A stretch of DNA of 6,051 bases, taken from B1SED10-225 sp964501415 (lineage in GTDB: Bacteria > Bacillota_I > Bacilli_A > Izemoplasmatales > Izemoplasmataceae). The stretch is taken from NCBI GenBank assembly GCA_964501415.1, contig CAZCSL010000038.1, positions 1 through 6,051 of the forward strand. The letters are read 5' to 3'. The translations under genes were made by a program, and so were the position numbers. The notes beneath the pieces were generated by a model that was given only the letters and a program-made list of their open reading frames with translations, was not told the origin of the DNA and ran no database searches. Positions 1 through 5,681 of the stretch are shown piece after piece; within the stretch, counting starts at the first letter, position 1; the number at the start of each line of letters is the position of its first letter.

Positions 1-933
1 CATCACGTATTTATCGTTGTTAATGCCGTTTAAAAGGACAGCTTGATTGCCTAAAGGAATACCGGCATTCGCGAGTTTTTCACACGCTTCTTTAGAGGTT
101 TCAGTGATCTCCATAGGATGATTAAAATGCGTATTGATAAAAATCGGATGATATTTTTTTAACATATTGACTAAATCATCGGTAATGCGCTGCGGCATTG
201 TCACAGGGGTTCTTGAGCCCAAGCGAATATATTCAACATGCTCAATTTTATAAAGTTCACTAATAATCCATTCTAATCTAGCGTCTGATAAGGTTAGCGG
301 GTCGCCACCGGTAATTAAAATATCGCGAATCTCAGGATTTTCTTTGATATAATCAATCGATTCTTGGACTTTGCTTTTGGGGGTAGCTAAATCTTCGGTC
401 CCAATATTGCGCCTACGCTGACAGTGCCTACAATACATCGCACACTCATTGGTTACATTAATGATAAGGCGGTCAGGATATCTTCTAGTAATCGTACCCG
501 CTGGGTTGGTATGTTCTTCATCCATCGGGTCTAAATTATGGTAGGTATCTTCTAGTTCTAAAAAACTAGGCATACTCATCAGCTTAATTGGATCAAAGGT
601 TTCTTTGGGGTCAATTAACGATAAATAATAAGGCGAGATGGACCATCTAAAACGCTTATCAACCGTTCTGATCGTATCAATCTCATCATCGGTCAAATCG
701 ATGATTTGTTTTAAGATATCGACATCATGCACCCGGTTAGAAAGCTGCCAACGATAATCATCCCAATCTTTTTCATTAGCGCCCAATACGTTTAAAATAC
801 GCTTTTTTCTTTCTTCTAAGGCTTTGGTTTCCTCTAAGCCTTTTGGGATGGTTTTTCTTACCTCTATAAAGTCATCGATGCGTGATTTTAAAGTTTCGGC
901 ACGCTTTAAGGATATTTCTCTTGAATTAGACAT
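1..933 (-). CDS. eam: KamA-family radical SAM aminomutase, probably glutamate 2,3-aminomutase (partial, C-terminus beyond left edge)
   Basis: The first 311 codons read open from an ATG at 933 to the window edge. The radical-SAM cluster motif CxxxCxxC is C164-AMY-C168-RH-C171, followed by QRRRNIG; a GGDP motif lies at 209-212, and the WxxxxWQxxNR block typical of lysine 2,3-aminomutases (KamA) starts at W57. The family uses a 4Fe-4S cluster, S-adenosylmethionine and PLP to move an amino group from C2 to C3. The first cluster Cys lies 39 residues further in than C125 of Clostridium subterminale LAM. That is the same shift that separates LAM Asp293/Asp330 from the published substrate residues Lys332/Asn369 of glutamate 2,3-aminomutase, so the N-terminal extension matches the glutamate enzyme. 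The residues at 332 and 369, and the PLP lysine, lie outside the window. The end LLNGINNDK also looks like the glutamate enzyme from memory. The start is supported by AAAGGA nine bases upstream and a strong promoter. Family assignment is firm; glutamate over lysine is inference. Confidence 0.9.
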   Translation of the reverse strand, partial: MSNSREISLKRAETLKSRIDDFIEVRKTIPKGLEETKALEERKKRILNVLGANEKDWDDYRWQLSNRVHDVDILKQIIDLTDDEIDTIRTVDKRFRWSISPYYLSLIDPKETFDPIKLMSMPSFLELEDTYHNLDPMDEEHTNPAGTITRRYPDRLIINVTNECAMYCRHCQRRRNIGTEDLATPKSKVQESIDYIKENPEIRDILITGGDPLTLSDARLEWIISELYKIEHVEYIRLGSRTPVTMPQRITDDLVNMLKKYHPIFINTHFNHPMEITETSKEACEKLANAGIPLGNQAVLLNGINNDKYVM

Positions 934-969
934 ATGGACAAATCCTTTCTTTAGTAATTCACAGCCCCT

Positions 970-998
970 ATTATAGTACATTTACCCCCTTTTATCAA
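970..998 (-). promoter_or_regulatory. Sigma-70-type promoter of the aminomutase gene
   Basis: Read on the minus strand, TTGATA (993-998, five of six consensus bases) is followed after exactly 17 bases by TATAAT (970-975, perfect). Transcription would start near 963, giving a leader of about 30 bases that holds the AAAGGA ribosome site at 943-948. Confidence 0.8.
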
Positions 999-1037
999 GA
1001 AACTGGGTCGGCCCATGACTTAACCTACATCTTTTTT

Positions 1038-1066
1038 ATTACAAATGAAAATAAGTATGATATAAT
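1038..1066 (+). promoter_or_regulatory. Extended -10 promoter of the lipoprotein-hypothetical-arcC unit
   Basis: TGATATAAT at 1058-1066 gives a perfect -10 hexamer (1061-1066) with the upstream TG of extended -10 promoters. ATTACA at 1038-1043 is a four-of-six -35 match at 17-base spacing. The expected start near 1073 puts a leader of about 26 bases before the ATG at 1099. It diverges from the aminomutase promoter; the two -35 elements are about 40 bases apart. Confidence 0.75.
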
Positions 1067-1080
1067 GTTTTTTGGAAACT

Positions 1081-1089
1081 AAAAAGGAG
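1081..1089 (+). promoter_or_regulatory. Ribosome binding site that fixes the lipoprotein start at 1099
   Basis: AAAAAGGAG ends nine bases before the ATG at 1099. An in-frame TTG at 1072 would add nine residues, but it lies at the predicted transcription start, has no ribosome site, and would bury the ribosome site inside the coding region. Confidence 0.8.
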
Positions 1090-1098
1090 TTTTGTGTT

Positions 1099-1695
1099 AT
1101 GAGAAAATTTACGTATATATTCATAAGCCTTATGTTTTTCATCACGCTAAGTGCGTGTTCTTCTGAGGAGACGTTAGAAGACCTACTTGAAAAACTGGAT
1201 ACAGCCGATAGTTACACCGTACATACAAGAATGTCACGGGCTTTAGTAGGCCCTTTTGAAAGCTTTGAGTATGTCGAGGGTAATAAACGATACGTCATTG
1301 CAGGTGGCGTACAAACCGATCAAATTGAAGAAGAATACTACATTTATGAAGACGATGAAGGCAATATTTATTTTTATCAACGAGACCATACCGGTCAGTG
1401 GCGCAAAGAGCTTATAGAAGATATCCCGCCTGAGGAGAGTGAAGAAGCCGATGATTTTATCTCCATGTCTGCGGATTGGTTTTCAAAAGATAATGGCGTC
1501 TATATTTTAAAAAGTGAATATTACGATCAATTCTTTCAAGAAAGTGACGCTTATATCACAGAATTAGAAATTGAGATTGAAGGTGGCAGTCTTTATATGA
1601 CCTACACCTTAGCAGACCCAGAAGGCTACAGCATTAGAATCAACACTTCCATCATCAACATTGGTGAGACTACGGTAGAATTACCGTTTGAATAA
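1099..1695 (+). CDS. Predicted lipoprotein of unknown function
   Basis: This 198-residue protein begins with a classic lipoprotein signal: MRK, a hydrophobic stretch at about residues 5-18, and the lipobox L17-S-A-C20. The mature protein would be anchored to the outer face of the membrane through a diacylglyceryl Cys20. The mature part is acidic and rich in Tyr, with alternating beta-like segments; it contains 'SYTVHTR' near the N-terminus, an acidic Glu/Asp run around the middle, and ends with 'NIGETTVELPFE'. That architecture (a helix after the anchor, then beta strands, and an 'IGxTxVxLP' ending) resembles small LolA/LppX-like lipoproteins of Gram-positives, but I cannot name a family and the fold is inference. 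It is first gene of a unit with the Lys-rich protein (23 bases downstream) and carbamate kinase. The start was chosen from the ribosome site and signal peptide. Confidence 0.85.
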   Translation: MRKFTYIFISLMFFITLSACSSEETLEDLLEKLDTADSYTVHTRMSRALVGPFESFEYVEGNKRYVIAGGVQTDQIEEEYYIYEDDEGNIYFYQRDHTGQWRKELIEDIPPEESEEADDFISMSADWFSKDNGVYILKSEYYDQFFQESDAYITELEIEIEGGSLYMTYTLADPEGYSIRINTSIINIGETTVELPFE

Positions 1696-1718
1696 AATAA
1701 AAGAAGAAGGTATGAAAA

Positions 1719-2120
1719 ATGAAACCAATTAAAGAAATGGACAACTTAAAAAAAGAAACAAAGAAAGCGTTAAAAAAACTGTATAAAAACCTGCAAAAAC
1801 GTGACGCCATCATCACAGAAGAAAGCAAAGACCAAGCGATGCGTCACACCCCAACCGAAGACATGAACAAAGCAAATGAAAAGTTTCGCAAGTTCTTAGT
1901 CAAACAAGAAAAATTTATCTTAATCGATATCGCTACCATTCTTGATATCGGCAAAGAAAAACCCAAAGACGCTCAAAAACTGTTTAAAACCAATAAACAA
2001 GTGCGCGTTGAATCAAAAACCTTCAAACAAGTCTTAAATGAAATCATCGAAACCAAAGACCTTCAAGATACCCTAGATGAAGGCTTATCAATTATCGACC
2101 AACAAAAAGTCAATCTGTAG
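1719..2120 (+). CDS. Lys-rich hypothetical protein, probably cytoplasmic and helical
   Basis: I do not recognise this 133-residue protein. Lys makes up about a fifth of it (26 residues); it has no Cys or Trp, no signal peptide and no membrane segment. Residues 1-30 are strongly basic and look like an amphipathic helix (repeated KK pairs at 11-12, 15-16, 19-20). A short hydrophobic patch, 'FILIDIATILDIG', sits near the centre, and the C-terminal third is helical with more acidic residues. The start is supported by AGAAGG at 1705-1710, eight bases upstream. It lies 23 bases after the lipoprotein gene and its TAG stop overlaps the ribosome site of arcC nine bases upstream of the arcC ATG, so it is very likely co-transcribed and possibly translationally coupled with arcC. 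The reading frame uses typical codons for the region and starts and stops cleanly, so I take it as real. Confidence 0.75.
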   Translation: MKPIKEMDNLKKETKKALKKLYKNLQKRDAIITEESKDQAMRHTPTEDMNKANEKFRKFLVKQEKFILIDIATILDIGKEKPKDAQKLFKTNKQVRVESKTFKQVLNEIIETKDLQDTLDEGLSIIDQQKVNL

Positions 2121-2124
2121 GAGG
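2118..2124 (+). promoter_or_regulatory. arcC ribosome binding site overlapping the upstream stop codon
   Basis: TAGGAGG holds both the TAG stop of the upstream gene (2118-2120) and a full AGGAGG core (2119-2124), five bases before the arcC ATG at 2130. A ribosome terminating on the upstream gene would sit on this site, which favours coupled translation. Confidence 0.8.
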
Positions 2125-2129
2125 CATAT

Positions 2130-3062
2130 ATGAAAATCGTTGTCGCTTTAGGGGGCAATGCTCTAGGAAATAGCCCTGATGAACAAATTAACTTAGTCAG
2201 ACATACCGCTGAATCGATCGTTGATTTGATTGAACAAGGCCATGAGGTTATCTTAGTCCACGGTAATGGCCCACAAGTAGGCATGATTCAAAGTGCGTTT
2301 GATGAAGCCTCACAAATCAAAACCAACGTCCCTATTATGCCCTTGCCTGAATGCGGGGCCATGAGCCAAGGCTATATTGGCTATCATTTACAAAACGGCA
2401 TCCGTAATGCGCTTGTAAAAAGAGGCCTTGATAAACCGACCACCACCTTAGTCACCCAAACGGTGGTTTCTAAGGAGGATGCGGGCTTTAAAAACCCCAC
2501 CAAACCGATTGGCGCTTTTTACAGTGAAGCAGAAATCAAAGACTTACAAGCCAAAATCAACCTACCTTACGTAGAAGATAGCGGAAGAGGCTACCGGTTT
2601 GTCGTCGCTAGTCCCAAGCCAACAGGCTTCTTAGAAATAAAGAGTATCCAAGCGTTAATGAAAGCCAAACATCTAATCATCGCCTCAGGGGGCGGCGGTA
2701 TTCCTGTGATTAAAGAAAACGGGACTTATAAAGGCGTGCCTGCGGTGATCGATAAAGATGCTTCCAGCGCGAAATTAGCCGAACTTATCGATGCCGATCA
2801 ACTGTTAATTTTAACGGCAGTTGACCAAGTGATGATCAACTTTGGTAAACCCGATCAAAAAGCGCTTGATCAGATGAATATCAAAGAGGCAAAAGCGTAT
2901 ATCGATGAAGGCCACTTCGCCAAAGGTAGCATGCTGCCGAAGGTTGAAGCTGCGATGGATTTTGTCAAACGCAAACCTTCGGGTAAAGCGATTATCGCTT
3001 CCTTAGAACACGCTGCTTTAGCCATCAAAGGCAAAAGCGGAACCACGATTACCAACACCTAA
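2130..3062 (+). CDS. arcC: Carbamate kinase
   Basis: At 310 residues this is a full-length carbamate kinase, a cytoplasmic amino-acid-kinase-fold enzyme that converts carbamoyl phosphate and ADP to ATP, ammonia and CO2, or runs in reverse. Visible signatures in order: glycine-rich VALGGNAL (5-12), HGNGPQVG (44-51), SGRGYRFVVASPKP (151-164), ASGGGGIPV (185-193), VIDKDASSAKLAE (206-218) with the conserved Lys209, LTAVDQV (228-234), and FAKGSMLPKVEAA (263-275). In many Firmicutes it is the ATP-forming last step of the arginine deiminase pathway, beside arcA and arcB; neither is in this window. Here it is the last gene of a unit with a lipoprotein and a hypothetical protein, so its source of carbamoyl phosphate (arginine, agmatine or purine/allantoin breakdown, or ammonia assimilation) cannot be told from the context. 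A perfect terminator begins within its stop codon region. No truncation or missing motif is apparent. Confidence 0.96.
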   Translation: MKIVVALGGNALGNSPDEQINLVRHTAESIVDLIEQGHEVILVHGNGPQVGMIQSAFDEASQIKTNVPIMPLPECGAMSQGYIGYHLQNGIRNALVKRGLDKPTTTLVTQTVVSKEDAGFKNPTKPIGAFYSEAEIKDLQAKINLPYVEDSGRGYRFVVASPKPTGFLEIKSIQALMKAKHLIIASGGGGIPVIKENGTYKGVPAVIDKDASSAKLAELIDADQLLILTAVDQVMINFGKPDQKALDQMNIKEAKAYIDEGHFAKGSMLPKVEAAMDFVKRKPSGKAIIASLEHAALAIKGKSGTTITNT

Positions 3063-3085
3063 GACCGATGTCTTAGGTTTTTTTT
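3058..3085 (+). terminator. Rho-independent terminator after arcC
   Basis: A perfect 8-bp stem (CCTAAGAC / GTCTTAGG, 3058-3065 and 3070-3077) closes a CGAT loop and is followed by eight T. The left arm contains the arcC stop codon TAA (3060-3062), so coding sequence and terminator overlap. Confidence 0.93.
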
Positions 3086-3098
3086 ATCAAAATGGCTA

Positions 3099-3107
3099 TG
3101 CTATAAT
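3099..3107 (+). promoter_or_regulatory. Extended -10 promoter of the aldolase-phosphatase unit
   Basis: TGCTATAAT gives the TG of an extended -10 (3099-3100) and a perfect TATAAT (3102-3107). The place for a -35 element (about 3079-3084) falls in the T-run of the arcC terminator and has no good match. The expected start at about 3114 leaves only about 13 bases before the ATG at 3127, with the ribosome site GAGGTGA (3114-3120) at the very 5' end of the message. Confidence 0.7.
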
Positions 3108-3126
3108 AAGGGTGAGGTGAGCAGTC

Positions 3127-3789
3127 ATGTTTTTAATCGATAGTGCCAATCTAAAAACGATCAAAACCCTTAATGAGACTTACACATTTAGTGGTATCAC
3201 CACCAATCCATCCTTGATGGCCAAAGAAAGAAGAACGGACTTTTTGCATCATTTAAAAGAACTGAGAAATGCGATGCCTAAGGCTACGTTATACGTGCAA
3301 GTAAACGCAGAAGAAAAAGAAGAGATGCTTGAAGAAATCAAAGCGTTTAAAAGCGTGTTAAATCCGCCCTTTATGATTAAAGTACCAGCGACTAAAGCGG
3401 GGTTTGCCTTAATGAAGGAAGAAGTGGATGTTGAGGTTGCCATGACGGGCATTAGCGATTTTTTCCAAGCCTTAGAAGCCATTGCTTCAGGGGCTAAGAC
3501 GCTGATTATTTACGTATCTAGAATGCTTCAAAACGGCCATGACCCTTATCAGTTAATTAAGGATATTCGCCAAGTCATTGAGATGCAAAACTTAGAGGTG
3601 CGTTTAATTGGCGCTTCATTTAAGAGTAAAAGCGAAATCAAACAAGCTATGCTTAGTGGCCTTGATCAAGTTACAATCAAGCCGACCTTGCTTGAAACCC
3701 TATTTTTAAATCCTTTGACTGAAACAAGTGTCAAACAGTTTTCTAAAGAGTTTAATGCGCGCTATCAAAAGCGGTTTATCAAATCATGA
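3127..3789 (+). CDS. Transaldolase-family protein, fructose-6-phosphate aldolase (FSA)-like
   Basis: A 220-residue class I aldolase barrel, the same length as E. coli FSA and the short TalC transaldolases. Landmarks: MFLIDSAN with Asp5, SGITTNPSL (22-30), YVQVNA with Gln58, the Schiff-base Lys85 in IKVPAT (84-89), SGAKTLIIYVSR (121-132) with Tyr129, GASFKS near 'VRLIGASFKS', and DQVTIKPTLLETLF toward the end. Aligned by eye to E. coli FsaA, Asp5, Gln58, Lys85 and Tyr129 match Asp6, Gln59, Lys85 and Tyr131. True transaldolases usually carry Glu and Phe in place of that Gln and Tyr, so an aldolase acting on fructose 6-phosphate or dihydroxyacetone/glyceraldehyde 3-phosphate type substrates is the better guess. 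The segment 'VAMTGISDFFQ' (104-114), where FSA has 'TLGTAVYGAAQ', is divergent, so the substrate could differ. The start is supported by GAGGTGA six bases upstream. It ends TGA in a 4-base ATGA overlap with the phosphatase gene, implying coupling. Confidence 0.88.
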   Translation: MFLIDSANLKTIKTLNETYTFSGITTNPSLMAKERRTDFLHHLKELRNAMPKATLYVQVNAEEKEEMLEEIKAFKSVLNPPFMIKVPATKAGFALMKEEVDVEVAMTGISDFFQALEAIASGAKTLIIYVSRMLQNGHDPYQLIKDIRQVIEMQNLEVRLIGASFKSKSEIKQAMLSGLDQVTIKPTLLETLFLNPLTETSVKQFSKEFNARYQKRFIKS

Positions 3790-4293
3790 CGACCTTTGTA
3801 ATCTCGGATGTACACGGCCATTTTAGCGTGCTGAAACAAGCGCTTAAAAAAGCAGGATTTGATGAACAAAACGTGAACCACCATCTACTCTCTTTAGGCG
3901 ATATGTTTGATCGGGGCAAAGAAAACAAGGAAGTCTTTGAGTATCTTTATAGCTTGCATAAAGAAGGAAAAGCCACCTTGCTTTTAGGCAATCACGATTT
4001 GTTTTTACTGGAGTTTTTAAAGGGCGATTTTGAAAGCGCTGAATTTAACGCGGCATATAATGGCTTTGATGAGACGCTTAAAAGTTTTTCTGGCATCAAA
4101 TACCGGCCTAAAAATCTAGAAAAAATATATCAAACGATACAAAAAAACTATCCGCACTTAGAAACCTGGTTAGATAGCTTACCGCTTTATCTTGAAAAGA
4201 GTCCCTATATCTTTACCCACGGAGGTATCGATGGGTCAAAAGAAAATTGGCACGATATAGATAGAAAGTCATTTGTTTGGCAATATCAATCCA
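3786..4293 (+). CDS. PPP-type metallophosphatase (3' end lost in assembly gap)
   Basis: Calcineurin-like metallophosphatase of the serine/threonine phosphatase (PPP)/ApaH group, cytoplasmic by lack of a signal. The 169 visible codons show the metal-site blocks in order: SDVHG (7-11; Asp8, His10), LGDMFDRG (37-44; Asp39, Asp42), LGNHD (67-71; Asn69, His70) and FTHGGID (143-149; His145). By comparison with bacteriophage lambda phosphatase, one further metal-binding His is expected some 45-50 residues after His145, which would fall in the gap. The family hydrolyses phosphoprotein or small phosphate esters and dinucleotide polyphosphates; the substrate here is unknown. Its ATG overlaps the stop of the aldolase gene (ATGA) and there is no clear ribosome site of its own, so it is probably translated by re-initiation, linking it to the aldolase. 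The truncation is an assembly artefact and gives no evidence of a pseudogene. Total length cannot be told, since the gap is a placeholder. Confidence 0.88.
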
Positions 4294-4393
4294 NNNNNNN
4301 NNNNNNNNNNNNNNNNNNNNNNNNNNNNNNNNNNNNNNNNNNNNNNNNNNNNNNNNNNNNNNNNNNNNNNNNNNNNNNNNNNNNNNNNNNNNN
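4294..4393. other. Assembly gap of 100 N
   Basis: Exactly 100 ambiguous bases, the conventional placeholder for a gap of unknown size. It removes the 3' end of the metallophosphatase gene, the 3' end of the convergent M48 protease gene, and any terminator or small gene between them. Confidence 0.97.
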
Positions 4394-5617
4394 ATCTATC
4401 GCATTAATCCGCTTTGATATGGGTGGGTGAGAATAATGTAAGAAGACATAGAGTGGATGCGGGGTTAAGTTGGAGAAGTTTTCTTTGGCTAAGATTTTAA
4501 GCGCGCGTATCATGCTCGTTTTATCGACCCTTTTAGCCGCAAATGCATCGGCTTTATATTCAGCCCTTCTAGATAAGATACTTGTGAATATGGAGATAAG
4601 TAAATTAAGAGGACCAAGTAAAATACCAAATAAAATCAAGGCAAAGCCAAAGTGTAATCGTTCTACCGAGAATGCGTCCATAAATTCTATGCGGGTTAAG
4701 AAAAGACCTAAAAGCCCTAACATAACTAAGATGTTTAACGCCCCAAGGATAATGTTTTTAAAGACATCTTTGTGTTTCGCATGGCCAATCTCGTGGGCTA
4801 AGACCGCTAGGATTGCTTCATTATCCATCTTTTCTAATAAGGTATCAAACAAAACGACGTTTTTAAACTTTCCAAAGCCACTGAAAAAGGCATTGAGTTT
4901 GGTAGAACGTTTTGAGGCATCCATCACATGGATTTTTTGTACGTTATAATCTTCCTTTTTCGCTAAGTCTTCAATGCTTGTTTTAAGTTCGCCCTCTTCA
5001 AGCGGGGTTAAGGTATTAAAAAGCGGGACAAAGACTTTAACATAAAGCATGTTAATCGCCAAAAATATTACCATCACCACGATAAAGGTGACCCATAAAA
5101 ACATCGCATCAAAGGTTTCATAGAAAAACTGAATCAATAATAATAAGCCGCCGCCTAAAATAATCGTTAAGATGATGCCTTTGATTTTATCTAAGACAAA
5201 AGTCTTTGGGGTAGTTTTATTAAATCCATAGCGCTCTTCAATCGAGAAGGTGCCATAAATATTAAAGCCAACCCCGTAGATAAATTGACCAAAAAACAAT
5301 ATACCCATGAAAACTATTGTTTCTACATAAACGCTGTTGAACCTATCAATCGTCCAGTTGGCAAGATTAGAAAATCCACCACTAAGCAAAAGAATCAAGA
5401 TGATAATAAAGATGCCAATGCTTTTGAACATTCTTAATCTTGAATGTTCTTGGTTGTATTTAAGCCATTCTTGATAACTTTTTTGATCATAAACATCGCT
5501 GACGTTATCAGGCATCTTTCTGCCTTTGGCTTGATCGTTTAAATAACTAACCACAAAATCAAATACTTCCATCACCACAAAAACGCTAATCACTAAAATA
5601 AAAATCCACGTATCCAT
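4394..5617 (-). CDS. Ste24-like M48 family membrane metalloprotease (CAAX prenyl protease 1 homologue; extreme C-terminus in gap)
   Basis: 408 residues are visible of a polytopic zinc protease of the M48A (Ste24/ZMPSTE24) type. Membrane segments are apparent at about 3-25, 66-82, 97-118, 146-166, 172-195, 287-304 and 320-345, the seven expected of the family. Conserved blocks: IEERYGFNKTT (126-136), NAFFSGFG (242-249), the zinc motif H275-E-I-G-H279, the third ligand Glu353 in RRAEYKADAFAAK with Asp357, and HYSHPP (394-399) near the C-terminus. In eukaryotes the family trims CAAX proteins; bacteria lack prenylated CAAX substrates, so a role in membrane protein turnover or quality control is inferred, as for HtpX, from which it differs by its length and N-terminal extension. 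The ATG at 5617 has a perfect AGGAGG six bases upstream. The family normally ends soon after HYSHPP..R, so the gap probably hides only a short tail. It converges on the phosphatase gene and lies downstream of the rhomboid gene in the same orientation, separated by a terminator. Confidence 0.93.
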
Positions 5618-5623
5618 AAAAAA

Positions 5624-5629
5624 CCTCCT
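5624..5629 (-). promoter_or_regulatory. Consensus ribosome binding site of the M48 protease gene
   Basis: On the minus strand AGGAGG stands six bases before the ATG at 5617, fixing the start at the beginning of the first membrane segment. Confidence 0.85.
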
Positions 5630-5639
5630 ATGTGTGCTA

Positions 5640-5653
5640 TTTATAGTTTAGCA
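5640..5653 (-). promoter_or_regulatory. Candidate promoter (-10 region) of the M48 protease gene
   Basis: Read on the minus strand, TGCTAAACT (5645-5653, extended -10 with a four-of-six hexamer) abuts TATAAA (5640-5645, five of six). Either could serve as -10, starting transcription about 16-21 bases before the ATG. No -35 match is visible, since the upstream DNA is the terminator hairpin. A promoter is needed here because the upstream gene is terminated at 5655-5681. Confidence 0.4.
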
Positions 5654-5654
5654 T

Positions 5655-5681
5655 AAAAAAGCGCGTTTGCACGCGCTTTTT
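5655..5681 (-). terminator. Terminator after the rhomboid gene
   Basis: GCGCGT (5661-5666) pairs with ACGCGC (5671-5676) around a four-base loop, flanked by an A-run (5655-5660) and a T-run (5677-5681). On the minus strand the hairpin is followed by six T; on the plus strand by five T, so it could work both ways. The rhomboid stop codon (5680-5682) overlaps its 5' flank. Confidence 0.88.

Noticed and set aside
1072..1098. TTG start giving a lipoprotein nine residues longer
   Set aside because: It lies at the predicted transcription start, lacks a ribosome site, and places residues ahead of a normal lipoprotein signal peptide that begins at the well-supported ATG 1099.
1712..1732. A six-codon ATG frame just before the Lys-rich gene
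   Set aside because: Its ATG is one base from the AGAAGG site, too close for normal initiation, while the ATG at 1719 is at proper distance.
2063..3482. Several short minus-strand open frames opposite arcC and the aldolase gene
   Set aside because: All overlap strongly supported genes on the other strand and have no start signals or recognisable protein character.
4286..4430. Continuation of the phosphatase frame across the N block into 4394-4430
   Set aside because: The bases after the gap encode the C-terminal HYSHPP region of the M48 protease on the minus strand; the plus-strand reading there has no phosphatase features, and the gap length is arbitrary, so frame cannot be carried through it.
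4470..4949. Plus-strand open frame of 159 codons
   Set aside because: It lies wholly opposite the conserved catalytic part of the M48 protease, has no ribosome site, and looks like an antisense shadow.
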